A stretch of DNA of 64,000 nucleotides from Phycisphaerales bacterium (GTDB taxonomy: Bacteria > Planctomycetota > Phycisphaerae > Phycisphaerales > UBA1924). The position numbers and the translations under genes are program-made. Each line of letters opens with the position of its first letter. The first letter of the stretch is position 1. Below are positions 8,581 through 17,887 of this stretch, in pieces. Location of the stretch: positions 62,001-126,000 of the forward strand of contig JADLFW010000028.1 in NCBI GenBank assembly GCA_020849615.1. Direction: 5' to 3'. The notes below the pieces were generated by a model. That model was given only the letters and a program-made list of their open reading frames with translations, had not been told where the DNA came from and did no database searches.

Positions 8581-9482
8581 TTCTGCCCCCCGATCGGGAG
8601 GTCGGGGCGGAGGTCGCCGGCGAGCCGGAGGACGACTTCGCTGACGCGCTCGAGGCGGGAGGTCGGGCGGACGGTGATGATTTTGCGGAGGGGCTGGTCG
8701 GGGGCGGGGGTGATGGATTCGACCTTGCCGATGACCAGCATCTGGGCGTTCTTGGGCCAGGATTCGGGGTCGAAGAGGCGGACGGTCTGGCCCGGGACGG
8801 GGGTGAGGGGCTCCTGGGTGGCGTCATCGCGGCGGTCTTCGACGGGGCCCTTGAGGAGGCCATCGCCGGCGGGCTCGAGGCGGCAGGTGATGCGTTTGCC
8901 GGTGTCTTCATCGAAGATGATGAGGCCGTAGATCGGCCCGGCGGTGCGGTCGGTGATGGGCTGGACGGTGCAGGTGCGGGTGCCGGACTGGGTGACGCGG
9001 CCGACGAGCTGGACGCCGCCGGCGGTGACGACCGTGCCGGGGACGACGCCGATGCGGGAGCCGGCCCGGACGGTGAAGGCGCCGCTGGCGAGGTCGCTGG
9101 AACGGGCGATGACGGGGGCGGCGTAGAGGGTGACGGGGAGGTCGGGGTTGAGGGCGATGCCCTGCTGGAGCTGCTCGATGCGCTCGCGGAGTTCCTCGAT
9201 GTCCTGCGTGGCCCGGTAGTAGAGCATCTGGTAGTGATCGCGGTCCTGGCGGGATTCGGCGAGCTCTTTTTCGAGCTGGGTGGTGAGGGCGGGGGCGCGC
9301 CACTCGAGGAGTTTTTCGAACTGGCGGCTGAGCGGCCCGACGAGGGTGAGGGTGAGATCCTGGAAGTCGTTGAGCCAGGAGAGCCAGCGGAGGGGGAGGA
9401 GGCAGAGGATGGCGGAGATGGCGATGGCGCCGGGGAGGGCGAATCGGCGGGCGCGGGGGGAATGGATGAGGGAGCGGACCAT
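8577..9482 (-). CDS. mreC: Rod shape-determining protein MreC
   Basis: This 301-residue protein has one N-terminal membrane helix (about residues 15-35). A coiled coil follows at about 65-110 (LEKELAESRQDRDHYQMLYYRATQDIEELRERIEQLQ). The rest is the beta-rich periplasmic MreC fold, with the family-like VRAGSRIGVVPGTVVTAGGVQLVGRV around residues 135-165. MreC links cytoplasmic MreB filaments to cell-wall enzymes. It lies between mreB and mreD, 288 bases downstream of mreB and overlapping mreD. No strong ribosome site precedes ATG 9482. Confidence 0.93.
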   Translation of the reverse strand: MVRSLIHSPRARRFALPGAIAISAILCLLPLRWLSWLNDFQDLTLTLVGPLSRQFEKLLEWRAPALTTQLEKELAESRQDRDHYQMLYYRATQDIEELRERIEQLQQGIALNPDLPVTLYAAPVIARSSDLASGAFTVRAGSRIGVVPGTVVTAGGVQLVGRVTQSGTRTCTVQPITDRTAGPIYGLIIFDEDTGKRITCRLEPAGDGLLKGPVEDRRDDATQEPLTPVPGQTVRLFDPESWPKNAQMLVIGKVESITPAPDQPLRKIITVRPTSRLERVSEVVLRLAGDLRPDLPIGGQK

Positions 9483-9529
9483 CTAGATGGGGAGATTCAC
9501 CACAGGGGCGCGGAGGACACAGAGAAGAA

Positions 9530-9560
9530 GGGGACAGGGGACAGGGGACAGGGGACAGGG
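9530..9560 (+). repeat. 7-bp tandem repeat (GGGGACA) between mreB and mreC
   Basis: About four exact GGGGACA units in tandem, continuing into a G-run. It lies in the 288-base spacer between mreB and mreC, just upstream of mreC. Nothing else in the spacer was recognised. It belongs to a set of 7-bp repeats spread over this window. Confidence 0.85.
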
Positions 9561-9770
9561 GGTGAAGAGTCGCCACAGAGGCACGAAGGCACAGCGGGGA
9601 ACGGTTCCGGGGGAAAGTGGATGGAGCCGGTCTCGTCGGTGTGCTGGCATCGCGCGGCGGCGGCCCGGAGCGGCGGCGCCGCGGCAGCGCCGGAGGGGCG
9701 TCGGCGGTCGTGGGCGGAGTCGGGGAGGGGTCATCGTCGGGCTGGCCCTCCGGGGCGCGGCGCGGGCGAA

Positions 9771-10820
9771 TCAGGCGTCGAGGTCGTTCTCGAGCGTGGA
9801 CTTCCATTCCTCGATGTGCTCGAGGTAGATGCAGGTGCCGCGGGCGACGCAGGTGAGGGGATCATCGGCGAGGACTGTGGTGAGGCCGGTGGCTTTCTGG
9901 ACGACCTGGGGGAGGCCGCGGAGGAGGGAGCCGCCGCCGGCCATGGTGATGCCGTTCTCGACGAGGTCGGCGGCGAGCTCGGGCTCGGCCCGTTCGAGGG
10001 TGCGGGTGACGGCCTCGATGATGGCGTTGACGGGCTCCTGGAGGGCCTCGCGGATTTCCTCGCTGGTGATGGTGGTCTTGCGGGGGAGGCCGGAGATCAT
10101 GTCGCGGCCGCGGACCTCCATGGTGGTCTCGGGCTGGACGGCGGAGGCGGAGCCGATCTCGATCTTGATGCGCTCGGCGGTCTGCTCGCCGATCATCATG
10201 TTGTAGGTGCGCTTCATGTGGTTGATGATGGCCTCATCCATGTCATCGCCGGCGACGCGGACGGATTCGCAGGTGGCGATGTCGGCGAGGGACATGATGG
10301 CGACCTCTGTGGTGCCGCCGCCGATGTCGACGATCATGGAGGCGGTGGCCTCGGCGAAGGGGAGGCCCGCGCCGATGGCGGCGGCGATGGGCTCCTCGAG
10401 GAGATAGGTGCGGCGGGCGCCGGCCCGTTCGGCGGAGTCGAAGACAGCGCGTTTCTCGACGGCGGTGATGCCGGAGGGGATGGAGATGACGACGCGCGGG
10501 CCGAAGATCTTGCTGCGGCCGTTCACCTTGCGGATGAAGTAGCCGAGCATGGCCTCGGTGATCTCGAAGTCGGAGATGACGCCGTCCTTGAGGGGGCGGA
10601 TGGCGGAGATGGAGCCGGGGGTCTTGCCGAGCATCTCCTTGGCGACCCAGCCGACGGCCTCGCCGTTCTTGAGGACCTGGTTGGTGCCCTTGCGCACGGC
10701 GACCACGCTGGGCTCGTTGAGAACGATGCCCTGACCGCGGACGGAGACCAGCGTGTTGCAGGTCCCGAGGTCGATGCCCATATCAACGCTGAAGAGTCCG
10801 AGAACTCGGTCGAGCCACAC
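9771..10820 (-). CDS. mreB: Actin-like cell shape protein MreB
   Basis: This 349-residue protein is a full-length MreB, the actin-like filament that guides lateral wall growth. The actin-fold nucleotide motifs are present: phosphate 1 in DMGIDLGTCNTLV (about residues 13-25), phosphate 2 in MIVDIGGGTTEVAIMS, and the adenosine motif GITMAGGGSLLRGLPQ near residue 285. The GTG start at 10820 has AGGAG about 11 bases upstream. It leads mreC and mreD, although a 288-base spacer with tandem repeats separates it from mreC. Its presence fits Phycisphaerae better than FtsZ-less budding planctomycetes that lack MreB, but that is only a hint. Confidence 0.97.
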   Translation of the reverse strand: MWLDRVLGLFSVDMGIDLGTCNTLVSVRGQGIVLNEPSVVAVRKGTNQVLKNGEAVGWVAKEMLGKTPGSISAIRPLKDGVISDFEITEAMLGYFIRKVNGRSKIFGPRVVISIPSGITAVEKRAVFDSAERAGARRTYLLEEPIAAAIGAGLPFAEATASMIVDIGGGTTEVAIMSLADIATCESVRVAGDDMDEAIINHMKRTYNMMIGEQTAERIKIEIGSASAVQPETTMEVRGRDMISGLPRKTTITSEEIREALQEPVNAIIEAVTRTLERAEPELAADLVENGITMAGGGSLLRGLPQVVQKATGLTTVLADDPLTCVARGTCIYLEHIEEWKSTLENDLDA

Positions 10821-11033
10821 GGGTGGGCCTACTCCTGGCTGGCGGCGGCGAAGGGTCCCCGGGCTTCCGAACCCGGCTCATGAGCCCAGACATTATCGGC
10901 TCCGAGGCCGGTTTGCCATTGAGGGGGGATTTGGGGAAGAGGGTCGGGGCGGGGAATGGGGTTGCGGGCAGCGGAGGGCGCGATGCGTATTTGTGGAATT
11001 GCCCCCCGGGCGGGGGCAGGGAACGGTGAGTGG

Positions 11034-11482
11034 GGCATTTTGAGTTGTGCCGCCGCTTCGCGGCTCGCGTTGGAAAGAGGGCATCTGGGGGCGGGCCTGT
11101 TACCCGGGGCTCACGCCCCGGGCTGGGGGCGGGCGCCGCTTCGCGGCTGGGGAGCGGAGAAGACGGGGACATCGCGCGGGGCGGACGCGAAGACGCGTCC
11201 ACCCCGGCACCCGGCATTTTGAGTTGTGCCGCCGCTTCGCGGCTCGCGTTGGAAAGAGGGCAACTGGGGGCGGGCCTGTTACCCGGGGCTCACGCCCCGG
11301 GCTGGGGGCGGGCGCCGCTTCGCGGCTGGGGAGCGGAGAAGACGGGGACATCGCGCGGGGCGGACGCGAAGACGCGTCCACCCGGGCACCCGGCACCTGG
11401 CTCCGCGGCTGGGGAAGCGGAGAAGGCGGCGAGTGCATCGCGCGGGGCGGACGCGAGGATGCGTCCACCGCGGCACCCGACA
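11034..11482. repeat. Tandem copies of a GC-rich palindromic intergenic repeat
   Basis: Two nearly identical 179-bp units (11034-11212 and 11213-11391) are followed by a partial third to about 11482. Each has several short hairpins, including GCCGCCGCTTCGCGGC and CCCGGGGC-TCAC-GCCCCGGG. Related copies occur near 16428 and 17888. The block fills most of the 764-base spacer between mreB and the next gene; the remainder (10821-11033, 11483-11584) shows no gene. Confidence 0.88.
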
Positions 11483-11584
11483 AACGCACACCCCCGCCAC
11501 AAGGACGGGGGTGTGCCTAGGAGTCATCAACCTGGAGGGAGGGGGCCTGAAGGGCCCGGCCCGTACTCCCTTGGATGCTGCGTG

Positions 11585-12532
11585 TCAGGCGGGCTTGTTG
11601 TAGCGGACGGGCTGGGCCTGGCGGGCCGAGGCGGGCTCGGCCTTGGGCTCGGGGATCACGCGGATCTGGGGCGCCTCGAAGTTCGAGGGCGCGGGGATCA
11701 GCTGGCCCGCATCGGCGCCCGGGCGGGCGTCGAGGTCGAGCTTGGCCCGGTCCTCGTAGTCGGACTGGGTCTGGCCGTGGCCGAGGACTTCGAGGCGGGC
11801 CTCCTGGCGTGCGCGGATGTCGGCCATGCGGGAGGTGAGCTGATCGAGGCTGCCGGCCCGGTAGCGGGAGTGCTCATCGATCGAGGCCTGACGTTTCTCC
11901 ATCATGTCGATCATGCGGTCGTTGCGGGCGATGGCATCAACCTGGCGATCGAGCTGCCACATCTGGGCCTGGTACTCGCTGTGCTCGGTCTCGAGCTGGC
12001 CGGCGAGCTGGGCGAGGCGGGATTCCTGCTGGGAGAGGTAGCCCAGGTCGCGCTGGATGTCGGCGGCCTTGGAGGCGTAGGCGTTGCGGACCTGCTGGAT
12101 CTTGGCGGCCCGGACGCGGGCTTCCTTGAGGTCGAGGCGTTCGTTGTCAAACTGGAGCTGGACGAGGGAGACGCCGTCCTGGGCGGCTTCGGCGCGGGCG
12201 AGCTGGGCCTGGAGGCGGCCGAGGTCCTGATCGGCGAGAGCGACGACGCGCTCGCTGACCTGCAGGTCGCGGTTGAGCTGCGTGGTCTGGGCCTGGAGTT
12301 CGGCGAGGTCACCGCGGACCTCGGCGATGCGCTGCGGGTACTGGCCCTCGAGGCTCTTGAGCTGGGCCCGGAGAGCGACGGGGTCCTCGATGGCGCGGTC
12401 GAGACCGGCGTTGATCTGGGAGCGGGTCTGGGAGAGGATGGCGTGGACGCGCTCCGGCCCGGCGATGACCACGGCGGCCCCGCCAACCAACCCGGAGATG
12501 ACGGCCCAGCGAACGACACACTTGGTGAACAT
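11585..12532 (-). CDS. Membrane-anchored coiled-coil protein of unknown function
   Basis: This 315-residue protein starts at ATG 12532, with GGAGG eight bases upstream; an ATG at 12547 overlaps that ribosome site and is less likely. An N-terminal hydrophobic segment (residues 2-25, FTKCVVRWAVISGLVGGAAVVIAG) is a signal anchor. Most of the rest (about 30-260) is heptad-patterned coiled coil, for example LKSLEGQYPQRIAEVRGDLAELQAQTTQLNRDL. A Pro-rich tail follows. It probably sits in the membrane with its coiled coil outside, as a spacer or scaffold. No named family was recognised. It is divergent from the sigma factor gene across a 404-base spacer. Confidence 0.8.
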   Translation of the reverse strand: MFTKCVVRWAVISGLVGGAAVVIAGPERVHAILSQTRSQINAGLDRAIEDPVALRAQLKSLEGQYPQRIAEVRGDLAELQAQTTQLNRDLQVSERVVALADQDLGRLQAQLARAEAAQDGVSLVQLQFDNERLDLKEARVRAAKIQQVRNAYASKAADIQRDLGYLSQQESRLAQLAGQLETEHSEYQAQMWQLDRQVDAIARNDRMIDMMEKRQASIDEHSRYRAGSLDQLTSRMADIRARQEARLEVLGHGQTQSDYEDRAKLDLDARPGADAGQLIPAPSNFEAPQIRVIPEPKAEPASARQAQPVRYNKPA

Positions 12533-12936
12533 GGCGAAGACCTCCATACAGCGGGCCAGGGTGCTTGTTTGTGTCCGTCTGGCTCGGCTTGTCGGGAGGG
12601 GTTATTGGGGGAGGGGCCGGGCGGATTTCAGGGTGAGGAGGTGAAACACGGGGGGCCGCTGAGAAGGAGTGAGGAAGAGTGGAAGGGGACAGGGAGTGGA
12701 AGGGTCCGGAAAGAAGGGCGGAACGCTGCTGGAGGGGATTGGCGTGAGGGGATGGGTGCGGCCCGGTGGTATCCTGCGGGGGCGCGGCGCTGCGGCGGGA
12801 GGTTTGGGGAGGCGTTTGGGGGGATTCGCGGGGATTGGCCCGTCGCGGCGAAACGGGGATGGGGATCCGCCGAACAATGCGCAGGAATTAGAAGTCTGCC
12901 CGGCGGCGCGTGCGCCGGGCCAGGGGCGGCCCGACC
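12533..12936. other. Divergent spacer, no gene seen
   Basis: This 404-base region separates two outward-facing genes and must hold both promoters, but no clear -35/-10 pair stood out. A small hairpin (CCCGGCG and CGCCGGG, about 12900-12920) lies just before the sigma factor ribosome site. Purine-rich runs occur near 12660-12720. Confidence 0.5.
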
Positions 12937-13692
12937 ATGCTGACATCGCTGACGACCAACTTCATCGGGCGGCTGAAGAGCAACGACCAGGCGGCGTGGT
13001 TCGAGCTGTGGGAGACGTTCGGCCCGGTGGTGAGGGCGCAGCTGTCGAAGTGGGGGCGTGGGCGGATCGGGTCGGAGACGGTGCGGGACCTGTCGCAGGA
13101 GACGCTGGCGGCGTTGTCGGAGTCGATCGACCGGTATGACCCGGCGCGTGGGGCGAGGTTCTCGACGTGGCTGCTGGCGATCGCCAAGCACGTGCTGGGC
13201 GATGAGATGGACAAGCGGCAGGCGCAGAAGCGGGGCGGGAACCGCAAGCCGATGGGGCTGGATGAGACGTGGATGACGGCGGCGGCGACGCAGTCGGCGG
13301 ACGCGGCGTACGAGGCGGCGGTGTTCCGGGCCAAGGTGGAGGCGGCGATCCGGATGGTGGAGAAGCGGTGCGACTTTGCGGACTTCTCGATTTACCGGAT
13401 GCGGGTGCTGGAGGGGATCGCGGGGAAGGAAGTGGCGGCGGCGCTGGGGACGAGCGAGCCGACGGTGTCGCGGCGGCTGGCGAAGGTGAGGCAGATGCTG
13501 CGCGAGAAGCTGCACGAGGTGATCAGCACGTACAGCTTCACGCAGGAGGAGCTGCAGGAGGCCGCGCGAAACGGGCTGGAGCTGAATCCGAAAACGGGGG
13601 ACGCCGACGACGCCCTGTTCGACGAGGCGATCGGCGACATCTACCACCGCCAGATGGATCTGCGGCGCCGGGACCAGGCGAACGCGGTCTGA
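12937..13692 (+). CDS. Sigma-70 family RNA polymerase sigma factor (ECF-like)
   Basis: This 251-residue protein has a sigma region 2 at about residues 10-95, with the core-binding helix in VRDLSQETLAALSESIDRYDPARGARFSTWLLAIAKHVLGDEM. A region 4 helix-turn-helix follows at about 150-190 (MRVLEGIAGKEVAAALGTSEPTVSRRLAKVRQMLREKL). Regions 1 and 3 are missing, so it is of the ECF type, with an extra C-terminal tail of about 55 residues. It should direct polymerase to a small regulon. A membrane Ser/Thr kinase starts 44 bases downstream on the same strand. Planctomycete ECF groups linked to such kinases are known, so the kinase may control this sigma factor by phosphorylation. No anti-sigma gene is visible. 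Confidence 0.9.
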   Translation: MLTSLTTNFIGRLKSNDQAAWFELWETFGPVVRAQLSKWGRGRIGSETVRDLSQETLAALSESIDRYDPARGARFSTWLLAIAKHVLGDEMDKRQAQKRGGNRKPMGLDETWMTAAATQSADAAYEAAVFRAKVEAAIRMVEKRCDFADFSIYRMRVLEGIAGKEVAAALGTSEPTVSRRLAKVRQMLREKLHEVISTYSFTQEELQEAARNGLELNPKTGDADDALFDEAIGDIYHRQMDLRRRDQANAV

Positions 13693-13736
13693 CGGCGAAC
13701 TGACGACGGGCCCATCGCGGCCCGGGGAACACGCTC

Positions 13737-16244
13737 ATGGGACCTGTGACCATTCCGCTGGCGATCCTGGGTGGGCTTCTGGCGATCGTCGTCGGGGCGA
13801 CGCTGCTGCTGTACATCATCGTGCCGGTGTTCAAGGGGATCGGGTTCATCATCCGGCAGCTGTTCAACTTCATCGTGGGCGAGGTGAGCGACACGTTCCG
13901 GATCATCGGGGCGGTGATCACGGGGCTGCTGTTTGTTCCGATGACGATCGGCAACATCGTGATCGGGCGGTGGTCGGCGGCGGCGCACTTCGGGCGGGCG
14001 ATCAAGTCCGAGTGCTCGAACGTGCTGCTGAGCGTGTACCGGATCGTGATCGGGCACCCGGCCCGGCTGTTGTGCCTGAACAGCCTGACGGACGGGCTGG
14101 AGCGGCGGCTGCCGGCGGTGGTGGCGGCGGCGCCGGGGGCGGACCTGCCGGGGCGCAAGACGGGGCGGTTCCCGGGGTACGAGATCGTGGGGTCCCTGCC
14201 GGGCGGGGGCTCGGGCGGCAGGCTGTACGTCGCGGAGCCGGATGAGACCAAGCTGGCGGTCTTCGCGCGGGCCGGGGTGCGCGAGGTCCGGCAGGTGGTG
14301 ATCAAGTCGTTCTCGATCCATGACGGGAGCTCCCTGCCGCAGATCGTGCGGGAGAGCCGGTCGCTGGATGCGGCGAAGAAGCTGGGGCTGGTGCTCGACC
14401 ACGAGCTGACCAACGAGCGGTTCTTCTACGTGATGAAGTACATGCCGGGGCAGGGGCTGGGGCTGGTGACGCAGCAGCTGCACGCGGCGAGCCCGGAGTC
14501 GGGGCTGGCCGACCAGCCGCTGCGGGCGGCGATGGGGTACGCGGCGGACCTCTTGCGGACGCTGCAGACCTACCACGCCGGGGGGCTGTGGCACAAGGAT
14601 GTGAAGCCGGACAACATCATCGTGGACGGGCGGGAGGCGCACCTGGTCGATTTCGGCCTAGTGACGCCGCTGCGGTCGGCGATGACGCTGACGACGCACG
14701 GCACGGAGTACTTCCGCGACCCGGAGATGGTGCGGCTGGCGCTGCGGGGCGTGAAGGTGCACGAGGTCGACGGGGCCAAGTTCGACCTGTACGCGGCGGG
14801 CGCGGTGATGTACTCGATGATCGAGAACTCGTTCCCGGCGCACGGCGTGCTGAGCCCGATCCACAAGCGCTGCCCGGAGGCGCTGCGGTGGATCGTGCGC
14901 CGGGCCATGAGCGACTACGACAAGCGGTACACCTCGGCGGGGCAGATGCTGGCGGACCTGGATGTGGTGAGGATGTCGCGCGACCCGTTCGCGGTGAAGC
15001 CGATCGAGCTGCCGAGCATGCGCAGCGCGGGCGTGGGCGCGGGGCAGGAGGACAGCGAGGCCGCGGTGCACGCCGCCAACCGGGATGCGGGGGAGTTTGC
15101 GCCGGGGCTGGGCCGGGCGGCGGGCGTGGTGGGCGCGGGCGTGGTGGGCGCGGGCGCGGTCGGGGCCGGGATGGCCGGCGCGGCGGCGGGGGTCGCAAGG
15201 CCGAAGATCCGGCTGGTCAACTGGTGGACGGGCGGGTACGCGGTCGATCAGGCTGAGGCTGCGCGGGCTGAGGCTGCGCGGGCTGAGGCTGCGCGGGCCG
15301 AGGCCCCGGCGGACTTCATGCGGGCGGTGGATGCCGCGGCGCTGCGGACGATTCCCAAGGGTGCACGGCGGTCGGCGGCGGAGCAGTTGGAGCGGGCCCG
15401 GACGCGGGCGGCGGCGGTGCGGCTGCGGGCGCAGGAGCGGCGGAGTTCGCGGCGCAGCGCCGCGAGGCGTGATTTCAACACCGCGCCCAACGCGGGGGTG
15501 ATCCTGGCGTCGATGCTGTTCTTGGGGCTGGTGATCGCGGGGGTGGCGAGCTTCGCGTGGCGGAGTTCGAACTCGGGGCGGGCGGCCCGGATGAGCGTGC
15601 CGGTTGAGGTTTCGCCGGATGGCTCGATGACGACGATCCGGCTGGGCGGGCTGAAGATGGTGACGGACCACGCGACGGGCGAGACGACGGTCGGCCCGGC
15701 CGATGCGCCGGCGGTGCCGGAATCGCCGGAGGGGTTCCGGATCGAGGATCGGCGGGTGGGAGTGCCGACGCCGCCGAAGGCGCCGCAGGCGCCGCGGCCC
15801 GTGATCGCGGTGTCGAAGGAGCCCAGGGGCGTCGTGCTGTTCGTGAACGATTTCCGCTCGCCGGTGCCCGAGGCGGTGGGTGAGCTGGCGGGAGCGGCGG
15901 TGAGGTCGCTGGCCGAGCACGGGCTGCTGGCGATGGGCGATCTGACGCCGGTGGAGGGTGAGCGGGATGCGAAGGAGGTCGAGTTGATCGCCGGGCTGCG
16001 GGCCGCGATGGGGCTGACGCCGCTGGATTCGGAGGATGCGGGGTCGCGGATCGCGGAGTGGCTGAAGGGCGCGGGGGGGGAAGTCCGGGCCGTGGTGTGG
16101 TTCAGCCCGGCGCCGGGCGGCGCGGGCGGCGAGCCGACGGTGCGGCTGGTCGGCCCGCTCAAGAGCGCTGAGTTTGATGAGGATGACATCGAGCAGATCC
16201 GCGAGGCGCTGAGCGAGGACCTGTCGGCGGTCGGGGCGGAGTGA
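13737..16244 (+). CDS. Membrane Ser/Thr protein kinase (Hanks type)
   Basis: This 835-residue protein has hydrophobic N-terminal segments (about residues 5-70) and a kinase domain at about 145-420. The glycine loop is GGGSGG. The ATP lysine is Lys190 in VVIK. The catalytic loop reads HKDVKPDN with Asp288 (HKD instead of HRD). The metal-binding DFG starts at Asp305, and the activation segment ends in RDPE in place of APE. A low-complexity region follows with a 15-bp DNA repeat giving AEAAR three times near 15250. A further membrane helix lies at about 585-605 (VILASMLFLGLVIAGVASFAW), then a C-terminal domain of unknown kind. Key residues are present, so it should be active. It is paired with the upstream sigma factor. 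Confidence 0.92.
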   Translation: MGPVTIPLAILGGLLAIVVGATLLLYIIVPVFKGIGFIIRQLFNFIVGEVSDTFRIIGAVITGLLFVPMTIGNIVIGRWSAAAHFGRAIKSECSNVLLSVYRIVIGHPARLLCLNSLTDGLERRLPAVVAAAPGADLPGRKTGRFPGYEIVGSLPGGGSGGRLYVAEPDETKLAVFARAGVREVRQVVIKSFSIHDGSSLPQIVRESRSLDAAKKLGLVLDHELTNERFFYVMKYMPGQGLGLVTQQLHAASPESGLADQPLRAAMGYAADLLRTLQTYHAGGLWHKDVKPDNIIVDGREAHLVDFGLVTPLRSAMTLTTHGTEYFRDPEMVRLALRGVKVHEVDGAKFDLYAAGAVMYSMIENSFPAHGVLSPIHKRCPEALRWIVRRAMSDYDKRYTSAGQMLADLDVVRMSRDPFAVKPIELPSMRSAGVGAGQEDSEAAVHAANRDAGEFAPGLGRAAGVVGAGVVGAGAVGAGMAGAAAGVARPKIRLVNWWTGGYAVDQAEAARAEAARAEAARAEAPADFMRAVDAAALRTIPKGARRSAAEQLERARTRAAAVRLRAQERRSSRRSAARRDFNTAPNAGVILASMLFLGLVIAGVASFAWRSSNSGRAARMSVPVEVSPDGSMTTIRLGGLKMVTDHATGETTVGPADAPAVPESPEGFRIEDRRVGVPTPPKAPQAPRPVIAVSKEPRGVVLFVNDFRSPVPEAVGELAGAAVRSLAEHGLLAMGDLTPVEGERDAKEVELIAGLRAAMGLTPLDSEDAGSRIAEWLKGAGGEVRAVVWFSPAPGGAGGEPTVRLVGPLKSAEFDEDDIEQIREALSEDLSAVGAE

Positions 16245-16252
16245 GAGGGGAA

Positions 16253-16308
16253 GAGGGGAAGAGAGGAAGAGAGGAAGAGGGGAAGAGGGGAAGAGAGGAA
16301 GAGACGGA
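16253..16308 (+). repeat. 8-bp purine tandem repeat
   Basis: About seven units of GAGGGGAA or GAGAGGAA in tandem, immediately after the kinase stop. All purines on this strand. No other feature lies between the kinase stop and 16427. Confidence 0.85.
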
Positions 16309-16427
16309 GTGACGGCGTCTTGATCGTCACCTCCCCCGTCTCGGCCCGCGCGGCGGGCCGAGCCGCCCCTCCGGAGGCGCGGAGGCGGATGAGTACGCAA
16401 CGGATATGAACGGAGCGAAGCGGGACT

Positions 16428-16690
16428 TCTGAGATGTGCCGCCGCTTCGCGGCTCACCGGTGAATGGGTGCGGTCACCCGGGGCTGACGCCCCGGGCTGG
16501 GGGCGGTCGCCGCTTTGCGGCTAGGTTCTGTTTGATGGATGCCTTTGGGTGGCCCGGCTCTCCGAGCCGGGCGTGGAAACACCGATGGAAACGCACGGTT
16601 CGGAGAACCGTGCCACCCCGGAATCGATCCATCAAACACGACCTAGGGAGCGGAAAAGTCGGGTGCACCGCGCGGGGCGGCACACGGCAC
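16428..16690. repeat. Palindromic intergenic repeat, split by an inserted element
   Basis: Sequence at 16428-16520 matches the family seen at 11034 and 17888, including the hairpin CCCGGGGC-TGAC-GCCCCGGG. The match stops at GCGGCT (16523) and resumes at GGAGCGG (16647). The 126-bp element between these points is absent from the other copies. Confidence 0.8.
16521..16646. mobile_element. MITE-like element with 20-bp inverted ends at CTAG
   Basis: The 126-bp segment begins CTAGGTTCTGTTTGATGGAT and ends with the reverse complement of CTAGGTCGTGTTTGATGGAT, an 18/20 match. CTAG stands at both ends (16521-16524 and 16643-16646). Inside are two hairpins with 9-bp stems: GCCCGGCTC-TCC-GAGCCGGGC (16552-16572) and GCACGGTTC-GGA-GAACCGTGC (16593-16613). 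It interrupts a repeat that is continuous elsewhere, which gives an empty-site comparison. It encodes no protein, so it would need a transposase in trans. TA or CTAG duplication is typical of IS630/Tc1-type elements. Confidence 0.7.
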
Positions 16691-16726
16691 ACGGCGAGAA
16701 CCCCCCGGCTGGCGCCGGGGGCTCCG

Positions 16727-17776
16727 TCAGGCGGTGACCTTGGCGCCGAGCATCGAGGCGATGCGTTCGATGGCCCGGTCGACCATGGGGGTGGTGACAT
16801 CGAGGTGGAGCACCGCGCGGATGCGGCGCGGGGCGGTGCCGAGCATCAGGACACCCTCGCCCTTGAGCTTCTCGCAAAACTGGGCGGCGTTCATCTTGAT
16901 GGAAGGGTCGAGGTCGAAGAAGACCATGTTGGTCTCGACCTCGGCGAGGTTGAGCGCCAGGCCCGGTATCTCGGCGAGGCCCTGGGCGAGTCGCCTGGCG
17001 TTGGCGTGGTCCTCGGCGAGGCGGTCGAAGTGGTGGTCCATGGCGTAGTGGGCCGCGGCGGCGAGGATGCCGGACTGGCGCATGGCGCCGCCGAACATCT
17101 TGCGGAAGCGGTGGACGCGGGCGATGGTGGCCCGGTCGCCGGCGACGGCCGAGCCGACGGGGGCGCCCAGGCCCTTGGAGAAGCAGCAGGAGATCGTGTC
17201 GAAGTGCCGGGCGTAGTCGGCGGGTTTGCGGCCCGTGGCGATGCAGGCGTTCCAGAGCCGGGCGCCGTCGAGGTGGAGGCGCAGGCCCAGCGCGCGGGCC
17301 TTGGCGGTGACGCGCTCGATCTGCTCCATGGGCCACACCGCGCCGCCGCCGCGGTTCTGGGTGTTCTCGACGACGAGGAGGCGGGAGTGCGGGAAGTGCG
17401 AGGAATCGGGGCGGACGGCGGCCTCGACCTGGTCGACATCGAAGAGCCCGCGCGGCCCGGCGAGCGGGCGGATCATGACGCCCGAGAGGGCGGCGGGTGC
17501 GCCGGTCTCGTAGTGGATGATGTGGCTGTCGGCGTGGGCGATGACCTCATCACCCGGCTCGGTGTGGGCGCGGATGGAGGTCTGGTTGGCCATGCTGCCG
17601 GAGGGGACGAAGCAGGCGGCCTCCTTGCCGAGCCTGGCGGCGAAGGCTTCCTGGAGGTGGATGATCGTGGGGTCATCGCCCAGGACATCATCCCCCACTT
17701 CCGCGTTGGCCATCACGCGGCGCATCTCGGGGGTCGGGCGGGTGACGGTGTCGGAGCGGAGGTCGATGGAGGGCAT
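16727..17776 (-). CDS. ltaE: Low-specificity L-threonine aldolase
   Basis: This 349-residue PLP enzyme splits L-threonine or allo-threonine into glycine and acetaldehyde. The N-terminus [22 protein letters not shown] is typical of the family, which fixes the start at ATG 17776. The PLP-binding lysine lies in the motif [18 protein letters not shown] (about residues 195-212). [10 protein letters not shown] holds the conserved Asp that pairs with the cofactor ring. Length is normal for the fold-type I beta-eliminating aldolase group. It is a single gene between two repeat-rich spacers, with no operon partner. Confidence 0.95.
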   Translation of the reverse strand: MPSIDLRSDTVTRPTPEMRRVMANAEVGDDVLGDDPTIIHLQEAFAARLGKEAACFVPSGSMANQTSIRAHTEPGDEVIAHADSHIIHYETGAPAALSGVMIRPLAGPRGLFDVDQVEAAVRPDSSHFPHSRLLVVENTQNRGGGAVWPMEQIERVTAKARALGLRLHLDGARLWNACIATGRKPADYARHFDTISCCFSKGLGAPVGSAVAGDRATIARVHRFRKMFGGAMRQSGILAAAAHYAMDHHFDRLAEDHANARRLAQGLAEIPGLALNLAEVETNMVFFDLDPSIKMNAAQFCEKLKGEGVLMLGTAPRRIRAVLHLDVTTPMVDRAIERIASMLGAKVTA

Positions 17777-17803
17777 GGGGGAAGGGTAGGGCGGGGGTAG
17801 GGC

Positions 17804-17831
17804 GCGAATGGCGAATGGCGAATGGCGAATG
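17804..17831 (+). repeat. 7-bp tandem repeat (GCGAATG) upstream of ltaE
   Basis: Roughly three to four GCGAATG units in tandem, about 30 bases upstream of the ltaE start on the opposite strand. It resembles in style, but not in sequence, the other 7-bp repeats of this window. Confidence 0.8.
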
Positions 17832-17887
17832 GGAGAGGACGGGACGGAGACGCGAAGACGCATCCGGCCCGGATGGTCGCCTCCCCC

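Noticed and set aside
11034..11482. CRISPR array
   Set aside because: Units are 179 bp and nearly identical throughout, with no short repeat-unique spacer alternation and no cas genes.
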